Shown here: positions 43,401 to 51,227 of the stretch, piece after piece
How the letters are laid out: each line of letters opens with the position of its first letter
How positions within the stretch are numbered: the first letter of the stretch is position 1
Assembly: GCF_036518555.1 (NCBI RefSeq)
Contig: NZ_DATDMY010000003.1
Location: forward strand, 7,765 to 71,764
Length of the DNA: 64,000 bases
From: Dokdonella_A sp036518555
Lineage (GTDB): Bacteria > Pseudomonadota > Gammaproteobacteria > Xanthomonadales > Rhodanobacteraceae
Direction: 5' to 3'
Made by a program: the position numbers and the translations under genes
Notes under the pieces: generated by a model
Told to the model about the DNA's origin: nothing
Database searches by the model: none
What the model saw: the letters and a program-made list of their open reading frames with translations, nothing else

Positions 43401-43664
43401 CACGAAGTCGGCCGCGGAGTGGCGCTGCAGGACGCGGTGATCGACGCCTGCGCGGTGCGCGCCAAGCCGATCGTGCTCACCGGCGTCGCGGCGATGCTGG
43501 GCGCGTTCTTCATCCTCGACGACCCGATATTCAACGGCCTCGCGATCTCGCTCGTGTTCGGCATTCTCGTCAGCACGATCCTGACGCTGGTCGTGATTCC
43601 GGTGCTGTACTACGCGATCAGGCGCCGCAGAGCGCACGGTGGCGCGCTGCAGGCGGGCGCATAG
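40401..43664 (+). CDS. RND-family efflux transporter, inner-membrane pump
   Basis: 1087 aa, AcrB/MexF-like fold with two large periplasmic loops and 12 helices. N-terminal helix (LTPILAITGLLLGLLAVAI), REEEPQIDVTMANVIVPFEG, helix-4 region FSIGILVDDAVVVVENIHRH with the two Asp of the proton relay, and the C-terminal IGMIALAGIIVRNSILLVDF. REEEPQI at the first loop is seen in the subgroup linked to sulfide/BigR operons. No outer-membrane channel is encoded here, so it should use a TolC-like protein elsewhere. Substrate unknown; sulfur-related compounds are suggested by the operon. Confidence 0.93.
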   Translation: MSEVVHTRFGLAGRLAAAFQSNPLTPILAITGLLLGLLAVAITPREEEPQIDVTMANVIVPFEGAASRDVEQLVSTPLEQKLSEIEGVKHVYSISRPGAAVVTVEFEVGVDRQAALVRLYNQVFSNQDGLPRDAGVGTPLVKPKGIDDVPIMALTLWSDDASTDAGRLADVAHTLEAELKRVPGTRDVYTIGAPDRTVLVTLDVAKLAAYRLAPGDLVAALQAANVVHQPGERVDAAGAVPVTAGRFLASYDDVASLVIGSAGGKPLLLSDVATVEAKGDLPTRYAWYGAPPGRAGPAAGIAPAVTIAVAKKPGSNASDITTAIAARIGELRGEMIPDGVHVAVTRDYGRTAADKARKLIQKLLFATASVVALILFSLGWREAIVVGSAVVLTLAVTLFASHAMGFTLNRVSLFALIFSIGILVDDAVVVVENIHRHLAMPGDDGRPRRLLDVIPRAVDEVGGPTILATFTVIAALMPMAFVSGLMGPYMRPIPVNASAGMLLSLAIALTVTPWLSLKLLRRHGDADTEWPDDAPRRGRLHRVFSRVMLPFLAGEHAGRKRVALLGSMVALVVLAASLVAVEWVVLKMLPFDNKSEVQVVVDMPEGSSLERTDALLKELAAEVDTIPEVLDYQGYAGTAAPINFNGLVRQYYLRSGSNVGDLQVDLVDKHLRSRQSHAIARAMRPALAAIGERYGASVKVVEVPPGPPVLAPLVAEVYGPDYAGQRRIARALASERFARTEGLVDIDTSVESDAPREVYVLDRERAARLGVTQAAASDALALAVAGKDATFIQDGRSKYPRPVRLRLPASEQSASSSLLATRVRGEDGRLVPLSELVTVHRDAWDGAIHHKDGLAVAYVTGDEAGRLDSPLYGMFAVVGDLRRAPVDGQLLEQTFITQPDDASRYAIKWDGEWQITYETFRDMGIAYAAGMVLIYLLVVAQFRSYVVPLVIMAPIPLTVVGVLPGHALLGAQFTATSMIGMIALAGIIVRNSILLVDFIDHEVGRGVALQDAVIDACAVRAKPIVLTGVAAMLGAFFILDDPIFNGLAISLVFGILVSTILTLVVIPVLYYAIRRRRAHGGALQAGA

Positions 43665-43690
43665 GCGCACGCGCTTCGAGGAGCAGCGAC

Positions 43691-44836
43691 ATGACCAACC
43701 CCAGGACGAACGCGAGGATCACCGTGGTCGGCGCCGGCTTCGCCGGCCTCACCGCGCTGCGCACCGTGCGGGCGTCGGCGCCCGAGGCCGAGCTCACGCT
43801 GGTCGCGCCCGCGGCGGAGCTGCATTACCTGCCCGGGACGATCTGGCTCCCGTCGGGCAAGCGCACGCGCGAACAACTCGTCGTCCCGCTCGGCAATTTC
43901 CTGCGGCGCCAGCGCGTGCGATTCCACGGCGCGCGGGCGATCGGCCTTTCGCCGGACGCACGCACGCTGCACACGAGTGCGGGCGACGTCGCGAACGACG
44001 GCCTCGTCATCGCGACCGGTGCGCGTTTCGGCCGCGGCGTAGCCGGTCTCGAGCATGTGATCGTACCGTGCGAGGGGATCGCGGCCGCCGAGGCGATCCG
44101 TGAGCGGCTCGCGGCGATCGCGCAGGGAACGATCTGCTTCGGCTTCGGATCCAATCCCGCCGAACCGGTCGCGATGCGCGGGGGGCCGATCTTCGAGTTC
44201 GCGCTCGGCATCGACGCGCTCCTGCGCAGGCAACGCCGTCGCGATCGCTTCCGCCTCGTGTTCTTCAGCGCGTCGGAGCGGCCGGGGCAGCGCCTCGGGC
44301 AACATGCCGTGGACCGTCTCTTGCGCGAGATGCGCGCGCGCGGCATCGAGGCCATCCTCGGCGAGAAGCCGTTGCGCTTCGAGGCGGACGCGGTGCAGCT
44401 CGAACGCACGCGCATCGCCAGCGACATGACCCTCTTCATGCCGGGCCTGACCGGGGCGGCGTGGCTCGACGGGGCGTCGCTGCCGCGCTCCCCCGGCGGC
44501 TTCGTCGAGGGCGACGCCGGCTGCCGCGTCGCTGGCGTGTCGCGCACCTACGTCGCCGGCGACGGCGGCAGCTATCCGGGACCGGAGTGGTTGCCGAAAC
44601 AGGCGCACCAGGCCGACCTGCAGGCGACTGTCGCCGCGCGCAACCTCGTGCGCGAGCTCCGCGGCGATGCGCCCGACGAAACGTTCCGCAGCGAACTCGT
44701 CTGCATCATCGACGCGCTCGATCGCGGACTGCTCGTCACGCGCGGCGAGCGCGGCGGATTCTCGCTGCCGCCGCTGCGTGCGATGCACTGGGCCAAGGCC
44801 GCGTTCGAGCGCGCCTACCTGCGGCGGTACCGCTGA
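43691..44836 (+). CDS. FAD-dependent oxidoreductase, SQR/FCSD-like
   Basis: 381 aa. Start ITVVGAGFAGLTALRTV, LHYLPGTIWLPSGKRTRE, DGLVIATGARFGRG and VAGDGGSYPGPEWLPKQAHQAD. The fold is that of sulfide:quinone oxidoreductase and flavocytochrome c flavoprotein subunits, but the conserved catalytic Cys trio of sqr is not evident, so it may act on another electron donor. GAGGAG about 7 bp before the ATG. It is 27 bp after the pump and likely the last gene of the sulfide operon. Confidence 0.85.
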   Translation: MTNPRTNARITVVGAGFAGLTALRTVRASAPEAELTLVAPAAELHYLPGTIWLPSGKRTREQLVVPLGNFLRRQRVRFHGARAIGLSPDARTLHTSAGDVANDGLVIATGARFGRGVAGLEHVIVPCEGIAAAEAIRERLAAIAQGTICFGFGSNPAEPVAMRGGPIFEFALGIDALLRRQRRRDRFRLVFFSASERPGQRLGQHAVDRLLREMRARGIEAILGEKPLRFEADAVQLERTRIASDMTLFMPGLTGAAWLDGASLPRSPGGFVEGDAGCRVAGVSRTYVAGDGGSYPGPEWLPKQAHQADLQATVAARNLVRELRGDAPDETFRSELVCIIDALDRGLLVTRGERGGFSLPPLRAMHWAKAAFERAYLRRYR

Positions 44837-44857
44837 TCGCGACGCTTCGTCGGCCCG

Positions 44858-45325
44858 CTAGGCGAGGACCGAGCGCGGTACGCTCGGCTCGAGCAGGTGC
44901 ACGACGCGTTCGTGGATGCCGGTCGCCGTCAGTGCGGTGAGGTCGCGATGGATCTCCGCCACGATGCTGTCGCTCAGCGGCTTGCCGCATTGACCGTGCA
45001 GGAGCCCGACGAACCTGGCCGGCGCGCACACGACGAGCCGTTCGAAACGCTGCTGGGTGCGGCCGTGCTCGAGCGCGGCGGCCAGCGTCTTCGCGAAGCG
45101 CGTGGCCTGCTTGGTCCGTAGCGTCGTGTGCGGCTCGATCGAATGGCGGGCGAAGCCCATGCTTTCGTTCACGGTCGGCGCATGGTCGGTGGTGAAGGCC
45201 TGCCCGCTCTCGCGCGCGTCGGGATTGGCGAAGCTCTCGATCTGCCGCAACGGCTCGTCGCGGCGAGTGCTCTCGAACACGCGCGCGCGTGCGCTGTCGG
45301 CTACGAGGATCCAGGTGACCGCCAT
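44858..45325 (-). CDS. host-attachment-like protein
   Basis: 155 aa, PF10116 style. MAVTWILVADSARARVFE, TKQATRFAKTLAAALEHG, VVCAPARFVGLLHG and IHRDLTALTATGIHERV are the family segments (named from Agrobacterium). The true role is unknown; the fold resembles RNA/ribosome-associated eRF1-like domains. AAGGAG lies 7 bp before the ATG. The start is 64 bp from the FNR-like box at 45383-45396, divergent from the BON gene. Confidence 0.85.
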   Translation of the reverse strand: MAVTWILVADSARARVFESTRRDEPLRQIESFANPDARESGQAFTTDHAPTVNESMGFARHSIEPHTTLRTKQATRFAKTLAAALEHGRTQQRFERLVVCAPARFVGLLHGQCGKPLSDSIVAEIHRDLTALTATGIHERVVHLLEPSVPRSVLA

Positions 45326-45382
45326 GGCATGCTCCTTCGGGGATCGGTGAAGCCATGGTCCCGCGCGCCCCGGGCGGCGGCA

Positions 45383-45396
45383 TTGACGTGGATCAA
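45383..45396. promoter_or_regulatory. FNR-like box upstream of host-attachment-like gene
   Basis: TTGACGTGGATCAA. Centre 64.5 bp before the ATG at 45325. Confidence 0.72.
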
Positions 45397-45419
45397 ATGC
45401 GTTGGGGGCGAACGGAGCA

Positions 45420-45433
45420 TTGACCTGCATCAA
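45420..45433. promoter_or_regulatory. FNR-like box upstream of BON gene
   Basis: TTGACCTGCATCAA. Centre 64.5 bp before the BON ATG, the mirror image of the box at 45383; two divergent promoters 37 bp apart. Confidence 0.72.
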
Positions 45434-45490
45434 CTCGCCGGCCCGCGTGCGCGCCTATGTTCGCCTTGCGTGACCAACCCGGAGGCAAGC

Positions 45491-46144
45491 ATGAAAACCG
45501 ATCGGCAATTGCAGCAGGACGTGATCGAGGAATTGCGCTGGGACGCGTCGATACAGTCGGCGCACATCGGCGTCGAGGTTCGCGACGGCGTAGTCACGCT
45601 GTCCGGCCAGGTCGACAGCTACGCGGAGAAGTTCGCCGCGGCCGACGCGGCGAAGCGGGTCGCCGGCGTCAAGGGCGTCGCGATGGACCTCGAAGTAAGG
45701 CTGCCGGGCAGCAGCAAGCGCACGGACTCGGACATCGCGAAAGCCGCCGTCACCGCGCTCGAGTGGAACGTGTCGGTACCGATGGGCGCGGTGCAAGTGA
45801 AGGTGGACGACGGCTTCGTGACGTTGACCGGCGAAGTCGACTGGGAATACCAGCGCGATGCAGCGGCGTCGTCGGTGCGCCCGCTGCTCGGCGTCAAGGG
45901 CGTGAACAACGCGTTGACATTGCGTCCGCACGCCGCGGTCAAGGACGTCAAGGGCAAGATCGAGGCGGCGCTGCAGCGACTCGCGCACGAGGACACGAAG
46001 GACGTGACGGTCGCCGTCAAGGACGGCACCGTCACGCTGAGCGGAACGGCCCATTCCTACCTCGAACGCGACACGATCGAGGCGGCGGCATGGAACGCGC
46101 CGGGCGTGCACCAAGTGGTCGACCGCATCATCGTCGCGCCGTGA
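45491..46144 (+). CDS. triple-BON-domain protein
   Basis: 217 aa, three BON domains of about 65 residues, each with a VxDGxVTLxG strand: VRDGVVTLSGQVDSY, VDDGFVTLTGEVDWE and VKDGTVTLSGTAHSY. No signal peptide. BON domains bind phospholipid surfaces; the cytosolic triple form is typical of stress islands and OsmY-like paralogues. GGAGG is 6 bp upstream. It has an FNR-like promoter. Confidence 0.93.
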   Translation: MKTDRQLQQDVIEELRWDASIQSAHIGVEVRDGVVTLSGQVDSYAEKFAAADAAKRVAGVKGVAMDLEVRLPGSSKRTDSDIAKAAVTALEWNVSVPMGAVQVKVDDGFVTLTGEVDWEYQRDAAASSVRPLLGVKGVNNALTLRPHAAVKDVKGKIEAALQRLAHEDTKDVTVAVKDGTVTLSGTAHSYLERDTIEAAAWNAPGVHQVVDRIIVAP

Positions 46145-46211
46145 GGAACGCGCCGCCGCGCGTGCGCAGGAGCGAGCCCGCCGGCACGCCCGGCGGGCCC
46201 GGGAACGCGTG

Positions 46212-47177
46212 ATGGCCGGCAGCTGGGCTGCGGCCGCGTTCGCCGCCGTTGTCGCCGTGCGGGTCGCGACGGGCGTCGACGACGCGACGTCGCACCCGAA
46301 TGCCTCGTGGCACCCGCAGGCGGCGCCGGACGGCCCGGTCGTGATCGTCGTGAGCCTCGTCGAACAACGCGCCTACGTCTACCGCAACGGCATCGCGATC
46401 GGCACCAGCGCGATCAGCTCGGGCAAGCGCGGGCATTCGACGCCGGCCGGCGTGTTCACGATCCTGCAGAAGGAGCGCGAACACCGTTCCAATCTCTACG
46501 ACGACGCGCCGATGCCGTTCATGGAACGGCTGACGTGGGACGGGATCGCGATCCACGCGGGTTCCCTGCCGGGATATCCCGCGTCGCACGGATGCATCCG
46601 TCTGCCGCATGCGTTCGCCGAGCGCCTGTTCGAGGTGACGCATGGCGGCGACACCGTCGTCGTGTCCGACCAGGATGCGGTCGATCCGCGGATCGTCCAT
46701 CCGTCCGTGCTCGCACCCGTGACACCGGGCGGGGTCGCGAGCGGGACGACGACGCTCGAAGGCGCCTCGTCGTCCTGGTGGGACGACGAAGCTACCGCGG
46801 ACGGACCCGTGAGCATCCTCGTGAGCCTCGCCGATCGCCGCGCCTACGTGATGCGCAATGGAGTGCGCATCGGTGCAGGCGCGATCGACGTCGCCGAAGG
46901 GTTCGATGGTCGCGGTGCCGTCGTCTACGTCGCGCAGGAGGAGGAAGGGAGGGGCGCCGGTCGCCCGCGACGATGGCTCGCTTATCCGCTCGGCGGCGAG
47001 CTCGGACGCCTGTCGATGGATGAACTCGCGCGCAACCTGCACGTGTCCGACGACTTCGCGGCCCGCGTGCGCGCCGTGGTCGCCGCGGGCACGAGCGTGC
47101 TCGTGACCGATCAACCCGCGCAGGGCGGCGAAGCCCGAGAATCGATCCTGCGCTCGGATCCGGGGCGCGGGCCGTGA
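46212..47177 (+). CDS. L,D-transpeptidase with a second, degenerate YkuD-like copy
   Basis: 321 aa; a GTG at 46209 adds one residue. An N-terminal helix (WAAAAFAAVVAVRVA) may be a signal or anchor. The first YkuD domain (about 42-150) has the catalytic pair in IHAGSLPGYPASHGCIRL, so it can make 3-3 cross-links or attach proteins to peptidoglycan. After a Ser/Gly linker a second copy begins DGPVSILVSLADRRAYVMRN, closely mirroring DGPVVIVVSLVEQRAYVYRN, but lacks the SHGC motif. The gene lies between BON and the Cache-like gene on the same strand. Confidence 0.88.
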   Translation: MAGSWAAAAFAAVVAVRVATGVDDATSHPNASWHPQAAPDGPVVIVVSLVEQRAYVYRNGIAIGTSAISSGKRGHSTPAGVFTILQKEREHRSNLYDDAPMPFMERLTWDGIAIHAGSLPGYPASHGCIRLPHAFAERLFEVTHGGDTVVVSDQDAVDPRIVHPSVLAPVTPGGVASGTTTLEGASSSWWDDEATADGPVSILVSLADRRAYVMRNGVRIGAGAIDVAEGFDGRGAVVYVAQEEEGRGAGRPRRWLAYPLGGELGRLSMDELARNLHVSDDFAARVRAVVAAGTSVLVTDQPAQGGEARESILRSDPGRGP

Positions 47178-47229
47178 ACCCGGATCGCCGCGTGCAGGGC
47201 GCGGTGCGCTGCGGACGGCGGCGGCGCGC

Positions 47230-48054
47230 ATGAAGTTGGCCCGCCTGCACGTGAGTGGACGCGTCGTCGCGATGTTGTACCTGTGCGTCGCCGTGATCGC
47301 GCCGTCGCTGGTCGGCGTCGCCGTCATGCGCGATGCAGCGGTGCGCGACGAGGCGGAAGGCGATACCTCGCGCATGCTCTTCGCGCAGGCGGTCGCGAGC
47401 GGCATGGCCCGCTCGGCCGCCTCGACCGAGGCCGTTCTCGCGATGCTCGCGGTGGACGACGCGACGATCGAAGCGCTCGGCGGCGGCGACTACGCCGGCC
47501 TGCACGCGCGCTTCGAGGGCGCAATGGAGGCGGCCGGCATCCAGCGGCTCGCGTTGCACGACGTCGCGGGCCACGAGGTCCTCGGCATCGCGAAGGACGG
47601 CGCGGCGTCGAAGCCGGGCGGCGGGGCGACCGTGCGCTTCCACCGCGCCGTGATGCGCGGAGGCGTCGCGATCGGCGAGCTCGAGGCGTCGATGCCGATC
47701 TCCGCGCTCGCCGACGCGACGTCCTACCCGGGAGCGGGACGCGTGGTGCTGAGCTCGCTCTCGGGCCGTCTGCTCGCCGACGCGGAAGCGGGCGAGGGCG
47801 GCGAGATCGTCGACGTTCCGCAAGGCGTGGCGGGCGCCGCGCGTGTCCCCGTCGAGGCTGGCGTGAGCGGGTCGAACGCGGGCCACCCGATCGCGTTCGC
47901 AGTGCCCGCCGGCCTGCCGATCATCGTCACGGTGACCGCGTACGAGGCGGCGGCCACGGCCTGGCCTTGGTGGGACCTCGTCGTGCTCGACGTACTCCTG
48001 CTCGCAGTCGGTTGGCTCGTGGTCGCGCATGCGGCGCGCGACGACGTCCGCTGA
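47230..48054 (+). CDS. membrane protein with a Cache-like periplasmic sensor region, no output domain
   Basis: 274 aa. N-terminal transmembrane helix (VVAMLYLCVAVIAPSLVGVAV), a periplasmic region of about 210 residues with VASGMARSAASTEAVLAML and GIQRLALHDVAGHEVLGIAKDG like the front of sensor Cache domains, and a C-terminal helix (WWDLVVLDVLLLAVGWLVV) then six residues. No kinase, GGDEF or methyl-accepting part follows, so it ends where an output domain would begin. It may be a truncated receptor or a small sensor partner. Cannot be assigned a function. Confidence 0.6.
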   Translation: MKLARLHVSGRVVAMLYLCVAVIAPSLVGVAVMRDAAVRDEAEGDTSRMLFAQAVASGMARSAASTEAVLAMLAVDDATIEALGGGDYAGLHARFEGAMEAAGIQRLALHDVAGHEVLGIAKDGAASKPGGGATVRFHRAVMRGGVAIGELEASMPISALADATSYPGAGRVVLSSLSGRLLADAEAGEGGEIVDVPQGVAGAARVPVEAGVSGSNAGHPIAFAVPAGLPIIVTVTAYEAAATAWPWWDLVVLDVLLLAVGWLVVAHAARDDVR

Positions 48055-48063
48055 CGAGCCGGA

Positions 48064-48888
48064 TCAGTGCCGCAGGAACACCGGGATGCGCGCTTCGGCG
48101 AGCACGTGCCGCGTCGCGCCACCGAAGATCCACTCGCTGAAGCGCGTGCGGCCGTACGCACCCATCACGAGCAGGTCGGCGCGACACTCCGCGGCGGCTT
48201 CGAGCAGCGAGGCGCCGGCCTGTTCGTCGCTCGCGTCGAGTTCGCGATCCTCGACGGTGAGCCCGTGCCCGCGCAGGTAGGTGCCGAGATCGAACTCGGG
48301 CTTCCAGCCGGTCGTGAGGGGTTGCTCGCGACGCTTGCCCGAGAGGACGACGATGCGTCCGGCCGCGGCGAGGATCGGAAGCGCCGCATGGACCGCACGG
48401 ATCGCCTCCGGCGAATGGTTCCAGCCGATCGCCACGCACTGCGCGCGTGCGGTCGAGCATGCAGGCGGAGTCACGATGCAGGGCAGGTGGCTGCGCAGCA
48501 CGAGGCCGCCCAGCGCTTGCGGTGCGCCCCAGTTGCTCCGGGCGTCGCGACCGAGCACGACGACGTCGTGCCAGTTGCCCATCTGCGCGAGCACCTCGGG
48601 GACTTCGCCTTCGGCGACCTGCCAAAGCGCGGAATGCGTGCCGAGTTCGCGCGCGCGCGTCTCGAACGCGCTGCGCCGGGCGCAGGCTTCATCCTTGATC
48701 TGGCGCAGGTCTTCGACGATCCGCGACAGCAGCAGCGGCGCATCGTAGGGCGACACCATCATGTACGGCGAGGCGACCACGTGCACGCCCGTGAGGTGTC
48801 CGGAGAAAGCGGCCGCCATGCTCGCGGCGTACTCCATGCTCGGGGTCCAGGACGAGTAGTTGTCGGCGTAGGCCAGGATGTCTTTCAC
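48064..48888 (-). CDS. tandem universal stress protein (two Usp domains)
   Basis: 274 aa. Domain 1 (about 1-145) starts MKDILAYADNYSSWTPSMEY and lacks a full ATP loop; domain 2 (about 150-274) ends VMGAYGRTRFSEWIFGGATRHV, a G-x2-G-x9-G-(GAT) nucleotide loop. This is the UspE-like two-domain type. The start is 62.5 bp from the CTGAT-N4-ATCAA box at 48944. It is convergent with the Cache-like gene. Confidence 0.93.
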   Translation of the reverse strand: MKDILAYADNYSSWTPSMEYAASMAAAFSGHLTGVHVVASPYMMVSPYDAPLLLSRIVEDLRQIKDEACARRSAFETRARELGTHSALWQVAEGEVPEVLAQMGNWHDVVVLGRDARSNWGAPQALGGLVLRSHLPCIVTPPACSTARAQCVAIGWNHSPEAIRAVHAALPILAAAGRIVVLSGKRREQPLTTGWKPEFDLGTYLRGHGLTVEDRELDASDEQAGASLLEAAAECRADLLVMGAYGRTRFSEWIFGGATRHVLAEARIPVFLRH

Positions 48889-48943
48889 GACGATGCTCCG
48901 CGGATGTCGGGGTGCACACTACCGCCGGGAATGCTTGCGGGTG

Positions 48944-48957
48944 CTGATCTGGATCAA
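48944..48957. promoter_or_regulatory. FNR-like box upstream of tandem Usp
   Basis: CTGATCTGGATCAA, one mismatch in the first position. Centre 62.5 bp before the Usp ATG. Confidence 0.65.
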
Positions 48958-48974
48958 GCGCGAGCCGGCGCCGG

Positions 48975-49985
48975 TCATCCGGGCACGATCACCGCTGCTC
49001 CGTGCAATCCGCCGTCCCTGAGTGCCTGCAGTGCGCGGTTGGCGTCCTGCAGCGCGAACGTTCGCACGCACGTCTCGATGCGATCGCCGCCGGCGTCGAA
49101 GTACGTGCGCGCATCCTCGCGCGTGAGGTTCGCGACCGACACGACGTCGCGTTCGCCCCAAAGCCGCTCGTAGGCGAACGACGGGATGTCGCTCATGTGG
49201 ATGCCCGCGCAGACGACGCGACCGCCCTTGCGTACGCGACCGAGCGCGACGGGTACGAGAGCACCGTCGGGTGCGAACAGGATCGCCGCGTCGAGCGGGC
49301 GCGGCGGCGCCTGGTCGGATCCGCCGGCCCAGCACGCGCCGAGCGAGCGCGCGAACGCCTGCGTGGGCACGTCGTTCGGGCGCGTGAACGCATGCACCGC
49401 CACGCCGCGTGCCACTGCCATCGGGCAAAGGATGTGCGCTGCGGCACCGAAGCCGTACAGGCCGAGCTGCCGGCATGGTCCTGCCGCGCGCAACGCGCGC
49501 CAGCCAATGAGCCCGGCGCACAGCAACGGCGCCAGCGACGCGGGCTCGGCGCGCAAGCCTTCCAGCCGGATGCACCAGGCGGCATGCGCGAGCATGTGGG
49601 TCGCGAATCCGCCGTCCATCGTGCAGCCCACGAACTCCGGCGCATCGCAGAGATTCTCCCGTCCGGCGCGGCAGAAATCGCAGTGGCCGCACGATCGACC
49701 GAGCCACGGAACGCCGACGCGTTCGCCGACGGCCGGCGCCTGCACGTTCGCGCCGAGCGCGTCGACGACGCCGACCACTTCGTGCCCGGGGACGATCGGG
49801 TAGTGCGCCTGCGGCAGGTCGCCGTCGGCGACGTGGAGGTCGGTGCGACAGACGCCGCACGCCTCGACGCGGACGCGCACCTGGCCCTCGGCGGGGCACG
49901 GCAGCGGCCGCAGCGCCGCCACCAGTGGCGTACGCGGCGCGGCGAACTGCATCACGCGGCACGCGTCGTCCATCGCCGCGCCCAT
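48975..49985 (-). CDS. zinc-dependent alcohol dehydrogenase (MDR superfamily)
   Basis: 336 aa. Catalytic zinc ligands CGVCRTDLHVADGD, GHEVVG and the CAG segment; structural zinc Cys lobe CGHCDFCRAGRENLC complete. NAD site LYGFGAAAHILCP (G-x-G-x2-A-x3 in place of the usual GxGxxG). MDR enzymes of this type appear in low-oxygen loci and may oxidise or reduce short alcohols and aldehydes. It starts 3 bp after the esterase-like pseudogene, from which it may take its transcription. Confidence 0.92.
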   Translation of the reverse strand: MGAAMDDACRVMQFAAPRTPLVAALRPLPCPAEGQVRVRVEACGVCRTDLHVADGDLPQAHYPIVPGHEVVGVVDALGANVQAPAVGERVGVPWLGRSCGHCDFCRAGRENLCDAPEFVGCTMDGGFATHMLAHAAWCIRLEGLRAEPASLAPLLCAGLIGWRALRAAGPCRQLGLYGFGAAAHILCPMAVARGVAVHAFTRPNDVPTQAFARSLGACWAGGSDQAPPRPLDAAILFAPDGALVPVALGRVRKGGRVVCAGIHMSDIPSFAYERLWGERDVVSVANLTREDARTYFDAGGDRIETCVRTFALQDANRALQALRDGGLHGAAVIVPG

Positions 49986-49988
49986 CGT

Positions 49989-51227
49989 TCAGACGCCGAA
50001 CGGATACGTGTCCGGCGGTTCGTGGCGCACCCAGTGCTCGCCGACGTCGATCGGTTCGACCGCGCTGGTTTCCTCGAGATGGAACACCGCATCGAACTGC
50101 GCGCCGAGCAGCGCGGAGAAATAGTGGCTCTCGAGTTCGGTTTCCGGCCGGTAGACCACGCCGATCGCGCGCTCGAGCGCGGGGCTGTCGATCGTGGCGA
50201 CGACGTCGTCGCGCAAGGGCAGGAAGAAGCGATCGAGGTTCGTCGCGTAGAACGCATGCTCGTAGCTGTCGCGGCGAGCCGGACGCACCCAGCGCCGTTC
50301 GGCGGGCTGGTCCCAGTCGCGCGCGGCGGTGACATGGCCGGTGTAGGTCGTGAAGCCGACGAGCAGCGCGTTCTCGCGACCGACCTCCTCGCGCACGAGC
50401 TGGCCGACGTTCCACTCGCCGCGCTTGCTCATGGCCGTCGCGCGCGCGTCGCCCATATGGGAGTTGTGCGCCCACACGACGATGCGCCCATTGCGTCCGT
50501 TGTCGCGCACGTGGCGGCGCAGTGCGAGCAGGGTGTTCACCATGTGGGCGTCGCGCAGGTTCCAGGTGTTGGCCCGGCCGGCGAACATCGCGCGGTAGTA
50601 GTGTTCGGCATTCAGCACGACGTATGCGTTGCGTTCGGCGACGAACTGCTCGTCCGACTTCGCGCGGCCGTCGTCGGCGCGATACTCGGGCGCCTTGCGC
50701 ACGAGGTCGACGAGGAGCCTCGCCGCGGCATCGCGGCACGGTGGGCGCAGCCCGGCCGCGGCCGCGTAGCCGTAATCCTGCGGATCGCGCACGTGGTCGA
50801 GGCAGGCGTAGAGGCGCTTCGCTGCTTCCACCTGGCCGGGGTCGACCTGTTCGAGGTAGGCGATCACGGCCTCGGCGGACCGATAGAGGCTGTAGAGGTC
50901 GAGTCCATGGATGCCGATCCTCGCGGCCTCCGGCAGTGCGGCGTTGTGGGCGTGCAGCCATTGCATGAAATCGCGGACGACGCGGTTGCGCCACATCCAG
51001 GTCGGGAATCGCCGGAACTCGTCGAATGCCGCATCGAGCGTCACCGAGCCGCCGTTGCACGCGTAGCGGTTCAGGCGAAGCGTGTCGGGCCAGTCGCCCT
51101 CGATCGCGATGGCATCGAAGCCATGCTCCTCGATCAGGCGTCGCGTGATGCGCGCGCGCATCTCGTAGAACTCGTGGATGCCGTGGCTCGCCTCGCCCAG
51201 CAACACGAACGCACGCTCGCCGACCAA
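49989..51227 (-). pseudogene. erythromycin-esterase-family protein, 5' end missing
   Basis: About 412 codons of the PF05139 family: FVLLGEASHGIHEFYEMRA, AIEGDWPDTLRLNRY, DLYSLYRSAEAV, VWAHNSHMGDARATAM and EYxA-like end HYFSALLGAQFDAVFHLEET. Family proteins begin 30-35 residues earlier with their own start; here homology begins at LVGERAF (about 51227) and everything before is antisense glgA. The open frame runs on to 51473, so an ORF caller would add about 80 unrelated residues. Despite its name the family includes many hydrolases of unknown substrate. Confidence 0.7.
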
